Origin: PALSA-612 sp963755155
GTDB taxonomy: Bacteria > Actinomycetota > Thermoleophilia > Gaiellales > Gaiellaceae
Assembly: GCA_963755155.1 (NCBI GenBank)
Contig: CAVWIV010000005.1
Coordinates: forward strand, 124,001 to 188,000
Direction: 5' to 3'
Length of the DNA stretch: 64,000 nt
Shown here: piece by piece, positions 18,100 to 27,441 of the stretch
How positions within the stretch are numbered: position 1 is the first letter of the stretch
Layout of the letters: the number at the start of each line of letters is the position of its first letter
Translations under genes and position numbers: made by a program
Notes under the pieces: model-generated
What the model was told of the DNA's origin: nothing
The model's database searches: none
Seen by the model: the letters and a program-made list of their open reading frames with translations, nothing else

Positions 18100-19216
18100 G
18101 CTCGCGCCGCCTCGGCGAGCACGTCCAGCGTCGCGTGCGAGCAGCGTTCCCAGGTGAAGCGGGAGGCGTGCGCGAGACCGCGCTCGACGAGCTCCGGCGG
18201 AGAGCCTCGTCGTCAGCCAGCCGCTCCATGGCGGCGGCGAGCTCGGCACGTCGGCCTTCGTCATCAGCAGCGCGCGCCCGCCCGCTGCTCGCGCAGGCCG
18301 GGGGTGTCGACCGTGAGCAGCGGGCACCCGGTCGCCTGCGCCTCCAGCGCTGTGAGCGACAGCGCCTCGTACGAGTACGGCAGGACGAACGACTCGGCGC
18401 CCGCGTAGAGGAGGCTGAGATCGTCGTCGGCCACGTAGTCGTAGTGCCGGAAGTCGTCCTCGTACGCGAGCTCCCGCGCCTTTCCGTCGAGATCAACGCC
18501 GGTCGTGTTCGAGGCCGACGACGAGCAGCCTGTGCGGCCTCGCGGCACGCTGCTTAAGCTCCGCGAAGGCCTCCACGAGCATCGGCACGTTGCGCCTGGC
18601 CGTCAGCTTGCCCACGTAGAGGAAGTACGGCGCGGTCTGACGCCGAGGTGACGGCGCACGGCCCCTCGGGCGTCCGAGGGTCGTCGCGCATCGGCCTGAA
18701 GATCTCCGCCGGCGCGAGCGGAACGACGCGGATGCTCTCTCTGGCGACGCGATAGGCACCCGCGATGTCTGTCGCCGCCGCCTCGCTCGATGTGATGACG
18801 AGCGCAGCGCGGCGAGCGCTCCAGCCGTAGACCGGGCTGTAATGAGCGCGCGTCCGCCAGGGATAGAGCTCGGGAAAGAGCTTCTGCGTCGCCTCGAAGA
18901 TCGTCACGACCGTGCGGGTGCGCGCGGCCAGCGGTGCAGAGTACGACGGGCAGAAGAGGACGTCGTCGCGCGCGGCGCGCGCCAGCCTGAGGTTCTCCCA
19001 GACGAGCTTCGGCCAGTGCGGCGGCACGACGTGCTCGCGGATCGTCTGCGGCAGTTCGACAACCGAACGGTCGAGGGCAGCCGGCGTGTAGAGCGTCACC
19101 TCGTCGAAGCGGCCCGCGAGCACGTCCGGCGTCCAGTGACGGAGGATGTTCGAGACGTAGCGGCCGACGCCCGTGAGCGGGCCGTGCAGGCGCCAGCCGT
19201 CGACCCCGAGCCTCAT
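18096..19216 (-). CDS. GT4-family glycosyltransferase (several frame breaks)
   Basis: GT-B glycosyltransferase. It starts MRLGVDGWRLHGPLTGVGRYVSNIL with the donor-side glycine-rich start. LVITSSEAAATDIAGAYRV is typical of GT4 members. After breaks near 18650, 18500, 18285 and 18195 it continues APYFLYVGKLTARRNVPMLVEAFAEL. The donor-binding block is FVLPYSYEALSLTALEAQATGCPLLTV, equivalent to the usual E-x7-E, and the end is TLDVLAEAARA. The ATG overlaps the Wzx stop (ATGA) and its stop overlaps the epimerase start (GTGA). Likely builds the repeat unit that the neighbouring flippase exports. Confidence 0.8.
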
Positions 19217-20487
19217 TCCGACCTCCCCCGCATTGAACGCCGGACGCGGAGCTCGGGGTGGTAGCCGCGAATGCTCCGGTAGTTGACGAGGAAGGTGATT
19301 GCCGACGCGATGATGCTCGCCACCGCGGCACCGATCAGCCCGAACGTCGTGATGAGGGCAACGTCGATGACGAGGATGAAGCCGAGCGCGATGATGTTGT
19401 TCCACATGAGCGTGAGCTGCCGGTCCTGGGCCACGAGCACCGAGATGTACATGAGGCTCAGCGCCGCAAGCGGAATCCGCCAGGAGAGGATCGCCATCAC
19501 CGGCACCGCGTCCGAGTACTCATCCCCGAACACGAATGGGATCAGGAGCGAAGAGAGGCTCAGGCAGGCGGCCACGATGACGCAGGCGACGAGTGACACC
19601 CGGAGCGCCCGGCCGTGCAACGCCGCGATGTGCTCGCTCGCGGTGGCGCTGAGCGCGGAGAGGTAGGAGAGCGAGAAGAGCCCGACGGCGCCCGACGCGA
19701 ACGCGACGGGCCGGATGGCCACCCCGTAGATGCCGACATCGCGCGGCCCGAGTGCGAGGTCGATGATGAGGATGTCGACGGAGAAGATCGTCGCGCGCGC
19801 GACGCCCGAGATCATGAGCGGCAGGCTTCCGCTCAGCGTCGCCCACCAGTACGAGAGGGATGCCCGCGGCCGCAGCCAGCCAAGCTTCCAGATCGCGAAC
19901 GCGAGGATGACGAGGGCGTAGGTGAGCTCTCCGCCGGCCTCGAGCAGCGGCACCCACTCGATGTTGGACGCGTCGAACACGAGCAGCAGCGCGCCGATGA
20001 GCACGAAGCCGCGAGACGCCGCATTACCGACGGCGACGGCGCGCGAGCCGCCGATACCGAGCACCATCCAGCGGAGGTTGAGCGCGATCGCCGGGAAGCA
20101 GGCGGCAAAGAGGATGACCGTGTCGCGCGTGAACTCCGACTGGGCAAAGATCTCCACTCCCCCCACGAAGAGGACGGCTGCGACTATCGACAGGACGAGC
20201 CGCAGCCCGAGCATCTGCTCGGCGATCTCGCGGAACCGCGCCGGGTTGCGCGCGACCTCGCGGACGTTGTGGAGCTCCGTTCCCGAGTCGACGACGAACC
20301 GGAGCCAGCCGACGAGCGCCAGTCCCAGAGTGATGACACCGAAGCCCTGGGGGCCGAGGCGCCGCGCGAGAAGGATCACGACGACGAACCCGATCGCGCG
20401 GGCTACCACATCGCCCGTCAGCAGCGCCGCCGACCTCCTCAGCACGGTGCGCCAGCTGCGCTGGGCGTCCATCTGGCCGTTGCTCAC
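19213..20487 (-). CDS. Wzx-type polysaccharide flippase
   Basis: A 424-residue MOP/PST-family membrane protein, predicted to flip an undecaprenyl-linked repeat unit across the membrane. About 12 hydrophobic segments are readable. The start is LLTGDVVARAIGFVVVILLARRLGPQGFGVITLGLALVG, the classic Wzx start, where a basic/aromatic N-terminus leads into LARRLGPxxFG. The reading frame is intact, unlike most neighbours. The GTG start overlaps the deacetylase stop (GTGA) and the end overlaps the GT4 start (ATGA). It indicates a Wzy-dependent capsule, EPS or O-antigen-like pathway. Confidence 0.92.
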   Translation of the reverse strand: MSNGQMDAQRSWRTVLRRSAALLTGDVVARAIGFVVVILLARRLGPQGFGVITLGLALVGWLRFVVDSGTELHNVREVARNPARFREIAEQMLGLRLVLSIVAAVLFVGGVEIFAQSEFTRDTVILFAACFPAIALNLRWMVLGIGGSRAVAVGNAASRGFVLIGALLLVFDASNIEWVPLLEAGGELTYALVILAFAIWKLGWLRPRASLSYWWATLSGSLPLMISGVARATIFSVDILIIDLALGPRDVGIYGVAIRPVAFASGAVGLFSLSYLSALSATASEHIAALHGRALRVSLVACVIVAACLSLSSLLIPFVFGDEYSDAVPVMAILSWRIPLAALSLMYISVLVAQDRQLTLMWNNIIALGFILVIDVALITTFGLIGAAVASIIASAITFLVNYRSIRGYHPELRVRRSMRGRSE

Positions 20488-21233
20488 GCCCGTCCTCTTC
20501 TCCGCCAGGCCGTTACGGCGCCGCGCGCACGAAGGTACGGCTCGAGCCCGCCGGACACGACCCGCCGGAACAGCGCGGGCCGCCTCAGATAGTGGACGTC
20601 GACGCGCGGCAGGTACAGCGGATCGCTCGCGGGGCGAACGTGAGCAGGCCGCGTCGTGCAGCCGGCGTCGTACAGCTCGGAGACGAGCGTGGCGACGGCC
20701 GGCGAGGGCCCGGCGCCGTACGGATACGCAAGGCTGCGCACGGGGGAACCCACGATCTCCTCGAGGATCGCGCGGCCGTCCCTCAGCTCGCGCTCTGCCG
20801 TCGGTGCATCCGCGTTGTCGAGCGGCGCGTGCTCGACGCCATGAGCGCCGATCTCGATGCCTGCTCGATGCAGCTTGGCGAGCTCGTCCGCGCCGGCAAG
20901 CTCGAGCGACGGCATCCCGACCGGCTGCGTCGGCCAGTCGTTCCGGCCGCCAAGATGCCCCGCGACACAGAAGACGGTCGCCGTCAGGCCTCGCTTGGCG
21001 AGCAGCGGCGCGGCCGTCCGCGCGACGCTCGCGCAGCCGTCGTCGAACGTGATGGCGACCGCGCGCGGCGGCAGCGTGCCGTCACGAAGGCGGGCCGCCA
21101 AGCCGGAGATCGTGAGCGTCTCGGCGCCAAGTTCCACGAGGCAGTCGAGCTGCGCTCGGAAGAGATCAGGCTCGATGCAGAGCGGGGCCGGCCCGTCCTC
21201 GACGGCGTGGTACGTGAGGACGACCGCCGTCAC
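20484..21233 (-). CDS. NodB-type polysaccharide deacetylase
   Basis: A 249-residue carbohydrate esterase family 4 protein. TAVVLTYHAVEDGPAP begins the barrel. The metal/catalytic Asp-Asp is in AITFDDGCASV, and the HxxxH pair is in EIGAHGVEHAPL. RSLAYPYGAGPSPA matches CE4 motif 3. No clear signal peptide is present, so it may act on cytoplasmic-side lipid-linked sugars. The frame stays open upstream, but the GTG at 21233 overlaps the GT4 stop (GTGA). Expected to remove N-acetyl groups from a HexNAc of the glycan. Confidence 0.88.
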   Translation of the reverse strand: MTAVVLTYHAVEDGPAPLCIEPDLFRAQLDCLVELGAETLTISGLAARLRDGTLPPRAVAITFDDGCASVARTAAPLLAKRGLTATVFCVAGHLGGRNDWPTQPVGMPSLELAGADELAKLHRAGIEIGAHGVEHAPLDNADAPTAERELRDGRAILEEIVGSPVRSLAYPYGAGPSPAVATLVSELYDAGCTTRPAHVRPASDPLYLPRVDVHYLRRPALFRRVVSGGLEPYLRARGAVTAWRRRGRA

Positions 21234-22427
21234 CGCCGTGCGGACCGGGCGTCGTCGATCGCCGCGAAGTACGCCTGCATGTGGGGCTCCTCGGTCCACA
21301 GCCGTTGCCATGCCTCATGACCCTGGTCTCCGAGCCGGCGGCGAAGCTCGGTGTCGCGGAGCAGCAAGTCCATCGCCGCGCGGAGCTCTTCCGGCGTGCG
21401 GTACAGCAAGCCGCCCTGCGAGTCCCCGATCACCTCGGTCAGCGCGCCAAGGTCGTGTGCGATCGCCGGCGTCCGCTGGGCGAACGCCTCCAGGGCGACG
21501 ATCGCGAAGACCTCGTACCCGATCGACGAGACCAGGAGCGCGACCGCTCCCCGATACAGCGGCCGGAGCTGCGACGGATGCAAGCGACCGAGAAACCGGA
21601 CGTGCTCGAGGCCCGCCGCCTGCCGGCGCAGATCCTCGCCGAACTCCCCCTCCCCGGCGATCAGGAGGTCGGCGTCGCGGTAGTCGCGGAAGGCCTCGAT
21701 CAGCACGTGAACGCCCTTCAAGCGCTCGAGGCGGCCGACGTAGAGAAAGTACGGCCTCGTCGCTGCCGCCGGGTCCTGCGCCGGGCTCATGCTCCTCCTC
21801 TGCATCGACGAAGTACGGCAGGTGCCGCATCGGCGCCGTGAACCCACGCGCGCGGTGCGCGTCGAGCGTGAAGCGGCTCGGCGAGAGGAAGAGGTCTACG
21901 TGCCTGACGGAACGCTCCAGCAGCCCGCTGTAGCGCCAGAGCTGCGGCGGCCGCCGGAACGCGAGCGTGCAGCGCAGGCAGTGCGGCTCGACGCAGGGCT
22001 CGCGGTTGTACCGGAACAGCACGTGCATCGGGCACACGAGCCAGTGCTCGCTCGTCGTATAGAGCTTCACCGCGTCGCCGTAGCCGAGCACGCCCGGCCC
22101 GCCCACGAGCGACGTGTTGTGAAAGTGGATGACGTCGAACTTCGTGCCCTCCATCGCCTCGCGCAGTTGTCGCGCGTAGACGAGCGGCCTGCCGGAGAGG
22201 TACGTCGCGAGCGCCGAGCCCCTGGGCGAGCGCGTCTCCAGGCGACGCACAGTGACGCCCTCTGCGTGCTCGAACTCACCTGCGTGCTCGCCACCCAGAG
22301 CGCGGTAGGCGTCCGCCGAGTGGACGACGGTCACGTCGTGACCTCTGCGCGCCAGCGCGTTCGTCAGCTGGTACGCGTAGGCGGCGTCACCCCCGAAGTG
22401 GTACGGCGGATAGAAGGTCGTCACCAT
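21230..22427 (-). CDS. GT4-family glycosyltransferase (one frame break)
   Basis: Begins MVTTFYPPYHFGGDAAYAYQLTNAL and has FHNTSLVGGPGVLGYG. A cysteine-rich loop follows (EHWLVCPMHVLFRYNREPCVEPHCLRC), a feature of a known GT4 subset that can bind metal. LFLSPSRFTLDAHRARGF comes next. The frame breaks near 21785 and resumes with TRPYFLYVGRLERLKGVHVLIEAF. The nucleotide-sugar block GYEVFAIVALEAFAQRTPAIA and LLYRTPEELRAAMDLL follow. The ATG at 22427 is the first good start; the upstream in-frame text has no start codon that fits. Stop overlaps the deacetylase start (GTGA). Confidence 0.87.
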
Positions 22428-22447
22428 GCAGAACTGAGAGCGGCCTG

Positions 22448-23594
22448 TCAGCCACGGGCCGCCTCCACCAACACGGCCCGCAGGGCGGCGGCCGATGCAT
22501 CCCACGACAATCCGTCGGCATGCTGCCGGGCCGCAGCTCCTCGCCGGGCGAGACCGGCCTCGTCGCGCAGGAGGTCGACGAGCCGCTCGGCCAGCCCGTG
22601 CGCGTCGTCGGGCCGGAAGAACGCCGCAGCTTCGCCCAGCGTCTCACGGTGCGCCGGGATGTCGCTGAGCACAAGGGGCGTGCCCGCGGCCGCCGCTTCC
22701 ACCGCCGGCAGCCCGAACCCCTCGGACCTCGACGGCGACACGAAGATCACCGCTCCGGCATAGAGACACGCGAGCGTCTCGTCCGGGACGAAACCGGTGA
22801 GCAGCACCCGTTCGCCGAGACCGAGCTCACCGATCTGGCGGCGAAGGTCGTCGGCGGCCGACAGGAAGGTCTCGTCCTCGAGCGCGCCGGCGATGACGAG
22901 CCGCAGCGTCGGATCCTCGATGGCCGCATAGGCGCTCAGCAGCGTGTCGAGGCCCTTGTGCGGGCTCACGCCGCCGGCGTAGACGAGAAAGCGCTCGCCG
23001 CTTGTCGAGGCCGAGCGGCGAGAGCTCGCGGGCGATGTCCTGCGCCGACCGCGGCCCGAAGACGGGATCGGCCGCCTCGGGCACGACCGCGATCTCCTCC
23101 TCGGGAATGCCGAGGTCGGCGGACAGCAGCCGCCGAGATGCACGCGACACCGTGAAGATCCTGTCCGCCCGCTTGACGGCCAGCCACCGCTTCAGCCGCC
23201 AGCGGGCTCGTGACCCGCGGGACGGCAGCGTCAGCTCGGGATGCTGCTCGGCGATGACGTCGTGGATGCCGACGACGGTCGGAGCGCCCCGCACCGGAAA
23301 CCACGTGTAGACGGAGGGGAAGAGGAACACGTCGAGGTCGTCGCCGGATGCCGCTCTCGAAGCGCGAACGACGTCCCTGAACGAACGCCGCGAGTCCGCT
23401 GCCGGCGGGCGGCCGAGGGCGACACTGCGAATCTCACCACCCGGCGGAAACTCCTCCTCCTGCGCTGTCCGCTCGTCCGTGACGAGTACGTACTCGTCAT
23501 CGCCCGCCGCGATGAGCCTCGACACGACGTTGCGCGCGAAGCGGCCGTAGCCACGACGGTTGGCCCAGCTCGTCGCGTCAACGCCCACCTTCAT
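22448..23594 (-). CDS. GT4-family glycosyltransferase (one frame break)
   Basis: Starts MKVGVDATSWANRRGYGRFARNVVS, then PTVVGIHDVIAEQHPEL and IFTVSRASRRLLSADLGI. A break near 23005 separates this from GERFLVYAGGVSPHKGLDTLLSAYA. The C-terminal donor site is FVSPSRSEGFGLPAVEAAAAGTPLVL (E-x7-E-like). Total about 380 residues, normal for mannosyl- or rhamnosyl-type GT4 enzymes. It lies 3 bases after the upstream GT2 stop and 20 bases before the next GT4. Sugar specificity cannot be read. Confidence 0.88.
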
Positions 23595-23597
23595 CCG

Positions 23598-24485
23598 TCA
23601 GCGCACCTTCAGCAGGCTGCGCCCGCCGCCGAACGCATACCCCACGGCCTCCCCTGCGGCCCACACGAGCGTGTAGAGGAAGATGAGCGGCGTCGCGATC
23701 ACGAACTCACGCCGCCGCCGGCCGCGCGAGAAGACGTTCCTCGCCATGCGCCAGTAGAGCACGGGCGGGAGCAGCGGTGCACCGAGGGCGTACAGGAAGC
23801 GGCGGCGCCCGAGCGACTCGTTCCGCATGCCTGCGTATGAGCGAGAGTAGTGCCAGCGCTGGGAGAGGAACTCGCCGAGCCCGAAGTCCTTGTCGTGCTC
23901 GAGCACCATCCCGGTGGCGCAATGGAGGCCGATACCCCGCTCCACGAGGCGCGCGTGCAGCCATCCCTCCCACCGACCCGCCCGGAGGAGGTCCTCGATG
24001 GCGGCGATCGCCTCGCGGTCGTAGGCCACGTTCATGCCCGTGAGCGCCTCGGCCTCGCCCTCCGGCAGCGGCTCCATGAAGGCGCTGTACTCACAGAAGA
24101 AGGCAGCCCAGTCGCGAGCACGGTCGGTGACGACGTTGCGGATCGGCCCACCCACGACGGCGTGACCCTGTTCCTGAGCGCTGAGGGCCGCGCCTGCCCA
24201 CTCGGGCGTCACGCGGCAATGGTCCTCGATCACCGCCACGAGCGGCGCCGTGGAGGCGAAGATGCCCGCCGCCCGCAGCTCGGGGATCGTCTGCTGCTCC
24301 TCGAACGAGAGCAGCTTCACGGCCGGCCAGCCGTCCCGGAGCCGTCGGCGGGTCTCCTCGTCGGTCGAATCGGCGACGATCACTTCGGCCGCGGGCGCGC
24401 GCTCGGCCAGCGCGTCGAGGCAGTGCCCGACATACGGAAAGCCGTTGACGGAGGCGACGACGACGGAGAGCTTCGGACCGGTCAT
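23598..24485 (-). CDS. GT2-family glycosyltransferase with C-terminal membrane region
   Basis: Intact 295-residue protein. The GT-A start is KLSVVVASVNGFPYVGHCLDAL, and EVIVADSTDEETRRRL follows. The acidic metal position falls in VAVIEDHCRVTPEW rather than a clean DxD. GGPIRNVV and TGMNVAYDREAIAAI lie in the acceptor region. The C-terminus has two hydrophobic segments (LYALGAPLLPPVLYW and PLIFLYTLVWAAGEAVGYAFG). Its C-terminal layout is shared with the next gene at 24482, pointing to a duplication. Its ATG overlaps that gene's stop (ATGA). Confidence 0.87.
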   Translation of the reverse strand: MTGPKLSVVVASVNGFPYVGHCLDALAERAPAAEVIVADSTDEETRRRLRDGWPAVKLLSFEEQQTIPELRAAGIFASTAPLVAVIEDHCRVTPEWAGAALSAQEQGHAVVGGPIRNVVTDRARDWAAFFCEYSAFMEPLPEGEAEALTGMNVAYDREAIAAIEDLLRAGRWEGWLHARLVERGIGLHCATGMVLEHDKDFGLGEFLSQRWHYSRSYAGMRNESLGRRRFLYALGAPLLPPVLYWRMARNVFSRGRRRREFVIATPLIFLYTLVWAAGEAVGYAFGGGRSLLKVR

Positions 24486-25224
24486 CGGGCTCGCAGGCTA
24501 TCGACGTGCCCGACGGCTTCTCCCGCCGCCCAGGCGACGTCGTAGGCGAGCAGCAGCGGCGTCGCCGCGATCAGCCGCAGGCGGAGGCGTCGCCGCGAGA
24601 AGACCTCTCGGTACGTCCTGGCCGCGATGACGACCGGCACGACGGCCGCTAGCACGATCCCCGCGACGTTCCGCGCCGTGGAGAAACGCGCGCCGCGCTG
24701 CCGGCCGTACTTCCGTCCGTGAACGAGGCGTTGCCGCACGAACGCCCGGAAGCCGGCGGAGCGTCCCTGGTAGACGACGAGGTCGGGGGAATGCCAGAGC
24801 CGGAAGCCCTTGTCCAGAAGCGCACGGTTCACCTCGAGCTCCCAGAACCCGTCGCGGTAGACGTCGTGCGTGGCCGCAAGCGCCGCACGCGTGTAGACGG
24901 CGTTGTCGCCAGGGAAGTCAGGGGTTTCCCGCCCAGCGAAGGGCAGCATGTCGCGCGCGTAGCGGCAGAAGTACTCGGCCCAGTCGCGAAGACGCAGATC
25001 GTCTCCGGGCTCGATCGCGCCACCGACCCCGTCGGCCTCTCTCGACAGGCGCCAGGCCGTGTCGAGCCAGCCCGGGCCGGCCGCATGACGGAGATCGTCA
25101 GACACACGATCTCGCCGTCCGCGCCGTCGATCCCGTCTCGCCACTGCTCGGGCACCAGCAGCTGTGCCTCGTTGTCGGCGACGACGACCGAGATGGGGCG
25201 GTCGTCAGCCGACGAGATCGACAT
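24482..25224 (-). CDS. Short GT2-like glycosyltransferase paralogue (one frame break)
   Basis: Paralogue of the preceding GT2. The segments DDLRLRDWAEYFCRYARDMLPF, DNAVYTRAALAATHDVYRDG and the C-terminal PLLLAYDVAWAAGEAVGHVD match its order and spacing. The N-terminus (MSISSADDRPISVVVADNEAQLLVPEQWRDGI) passes directly to GADGEIVCLTI, so about 50-60 residues of the usual nucleotide-binding half are missing. The frame breaks near 25095. The ATG overlaps the FAD enzyme's stop region by 20 bases. Either a trimmed enzyme or a decaying copy. Confidence 0.72.
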
Positions 25225-26660
25225 CGAGCAGCGAGTCGACGACCTCGCCTTCCTCGTGGTACTCGGCCTCGGTGTTCACCGACCACACGTCGTAGTCGGT
25301 GCCGTCCAGGAGGTTCATCGTCGCGAGGATGGCCGTCCACATCGAGTGATCCTGGTTGTTGTAGCGGTGGAGGCCGTTGCGGCCGAACGTCTTGAGGTTG
25401 CCGAACGCCGCGAGGTAGCCGCGGAGCTCGGCGACGTCCTCGGCGAACCGGCCGACGTACATCGGATACGCCTTCGGCACGCGGACTTTCACGCCGTCGA
25501 CGACGTCGCCCTCCCTGATCAGCCCGATTCGCGTCAGCTCGCCCGTCGCGAGCGCAACCGCCTCCTCGCTCGGCATGTCCCAGATCTCGTCGCCCTCGAA
25601 GCAGAAGTACTCGACGCCGAGGCACGTCGTCCCCGGTCGCACCATCTCGGGGCTCCAGGCGCCGAAGTTCTGGACCCGGCCCGCCTTGACCCCGGGATCG
25701 TGGAGGTAGATCCAGTTGTCGGGGAACGGCTCTTCGCGGTCGATCACGAGCGCGACGAGGCAGAACGACCGGTAGCGCAGGCGCTGTGCCGCTTCGACGA
25801 TCTCGTCGGGCGGCGCCGGGTCGAGGCTCAGCACCATGCTCGCTCAGGGCAACGCTCGATAGGACGGCGTCGACGGGCACATCCTCGATCTTCCCGTCGT
25901 GCTCGACGGACACAGACCGGACGACGTGGTGGTCGTGGTGGATCGTGAGCGCACGGTGGTTCAGGTGCACCGGGATGCCCTTCTCCTCGACACGTGCGTG
26001 AAAGGCCTCCCACATCTGGCCTGGGCCGCGCCGCGGATAGTGGAACTGCTCGATGAGCGTCGTCGGCTTGCCGCGCGTGACGTGCATCGCCGCCAGCAAC
26101 GCCTTCCAGAACGAGAAGTCCTTGATCCGCTGGACCGCCCACTCGGAATGGATCTCCGACCCGGGGACGCCCCAGACCTTCTGGGTGTACGAGGCGAAGA
26201 ACGCGTCGTACAGCCGGCTGCCGAAGTTCACGGTGACGAAGTCCTCGAAGGTTTCGATCTCGTGCCGGATCGGCGTCAGCTTGCTGCGCGCGTACGAGAG
26301 CGCGCACAGCGACGACTCGGCGATGCCGAGCCGCGACACGACGTCGCGCGCCTGGAGCGGGTACGCGAGGTACTTGCCGTCGTAGTAGATGCGCGAGAGG
26401 CGCGGCCGGACCAGGAACTCCTCGTCGAGGACCTCCTCCCACAGCCGCTGCACCTGTGCGATCTTCGTGAAGAAGCGGTGGCCGCCCAGGTCGAAGCGAT
26501 AGCCGTTGTACTCGACGGTCTTCGCGATGCCGCCGACGACGCCGTCCGCCTCGAACACTGCCCCAGGGGCGCCGCGCAGGCCCAGCACGTACGCGGCCGT
26601 GAGCCCCGCGGGCCCGGCCCCGAGCACAGCCGTGCCCACGGATCCTCCGTTGCCTGCCAC
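25205..26660 (-). CDS. FAD-dependent amine-oxidase/UDP-galactopyranose-mutase-like oxidoreductase (one frame break)
   Basis: Begins VAGNGGSVGTAVLGAGPAGLTAAYVLG (FAD GxGPxG motif), with FEADGVVGGIAKTVEYNGYRFDLGGHRFFT. Substrate-domain blocks follow: WGVPGSEIHSEWAVQRIKDFS and PRRGPGQMWEAF. After VPVDAVLSSVAL the frame shifts near 25850 to SMVLSLDPAPPDEIVEAAQRL, and it ends VDSLLDVDLVG. Total about 485 residues. Related proteins occur in many surface-glycan clusters and are often labelled UDP-galactopyranose mutase or protoporphyrinogen-oxidase-like. The exact reaction is uncertain. It is the first gene of the nine-gene operon. tRNA-Cys lies 39 bases upstream on the other strand. Confidence 0.85.
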
Positions 26661-26699
26661 GGCGGCCGAGTCTACCTCCGCGGCTACGATTCCCTCCGC

Positions 26700-26770
26700 G
26701 GCGCCGTGGCCGAGTGGTTAGGCAGAGGCCTGCAAAGCCTCGTACAGCAGTTCGAATCTGCTCGGCGCCT
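26700..26770 (+). tRNA. tRNA-Cys (GCA)
   Basis: A 71-base cloverleaf. Acceptor GGCGCCG pairs with CGGCGCC and the discriminator is T. The anticodon arm GAGGC-CTGCAAA-GCCTC gives anticodon GCA. The T arm AGCAG-TTCGAAT-CTGCT is perfect. The CCA end is not encoded. Confidence 0.95.
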
Positions 26771-26772
26771 TG

Positions 26773-27066
26773 CTAGAGCCGGGCGCTCACGTCTTCCGGC
26801 AGGACGGCCCAGTCGCCCGCCCGCCAGCGCCCGAGCAGGAGCTGCGACAACGTCGGCGCGTGCTCCAGCCGCGTCTCCGATTCGGTGCGTCGCCGGTCGG
26901 CGAGCCGCGTGCTCGTGGACTCGCACTGCCGCAAGGCGATCAGCACGTGCCACGCCGCAGTGCAGCGCCCGGTGCACAGCGCGTCCTCGGGACTTGCGAT
27001 CTTGCTCGCGGGCTTGCCTGCCTGCTCGAGCCCGCAAACGGGACAGAACGCCAGCCGCGGCGACAT
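26773..27066 (-). CDS. 97-aa zinc-ribbon-like hypothetical protein
   Basis: Begins MSPRLAFCPVCGLEQAGKPAS and continues EDALCTGRCTAAWHVLIALRQC. The CPVC and CTGRC pairs could bind zinc, as in small MYM- or FCS-type ribbons. The remainder is basic and then TLSQLLLGRWRAGDWAVLPEDVSARL. No named family is recognised. It lies 22 bases downstream of the 80-aa gene on the same strand and ends 2 bases from tRNA-Cys. Confidence 0.55.
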   Translation of the reverse strand: MSPRLAFCPVCGLEQAGKPASKIASPEDALCTGRCTAAWHVLIALRQCESTSTRLADRRRTESETRLEHAPTLSQLLLGRWRAGDWAVLPEDVSARL

Positions 27067-27088
27067 GCGCCGCAGTGGCGTCGACGCG

Positions 27089-27331
27089 CTAATCGCCCGC
27101 TCCGTTCTGGGCGGTCTGTTCGTCCGTCTGCTCGTCCGTCTCGTCCGTCTGCTCGCCTGACTCGTCCTCGGAGATCTCCTCTACCGGATCGACCCATGTG
27201 CCGGCTGCCCGCATGCGCCGTTCGACTGCCGCGGCCTGCTTTTTCTGCATCTTCAGCTCGCGGCGCTCACGGAGAGCTTGCTCCCGGTTCCTCTTCGCCG
27301 CTGTCTGCTGCCGCTTCGACTTCGAGCTCAC
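27089..27331 (-). CDS. 80-aa charged small protein
   Basis: A GTG start at 27331 gives SSKSKRQQTAAKRNREQALRERRELKMQKKQAA, a strongly basic helix. WVDPVEEISEDES follows, then an acidic tail with repeated TDET/TDEQ. Small proteins with this basic-then-acidic layout recur in the actinobacterial lineage and are unnamed. The composition suggests nucleic-acid or ribosome contact, which is inference. It is divergent from the cyclase regulator, with 110 bases between. Confidence 0.65.
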   Translation of the reverse strand: MSSKSKRQQTAAKRNREQALRERRELKMQKKQAAAVERRMRAAGTWVDPVEEISEDESGEQTDETDEQTDEQTAQNGAGD

Positions 27332-27441
27332 TCGCCGCGCTCCCCCTCTGTCTCGAACGGATCGAAACGCGCACAACGCGCGTCGAATACCAGTTCGGTT
27401 ACCACAAGACTACCTGCGGGCCGAGACGTCATCATGTCGGC

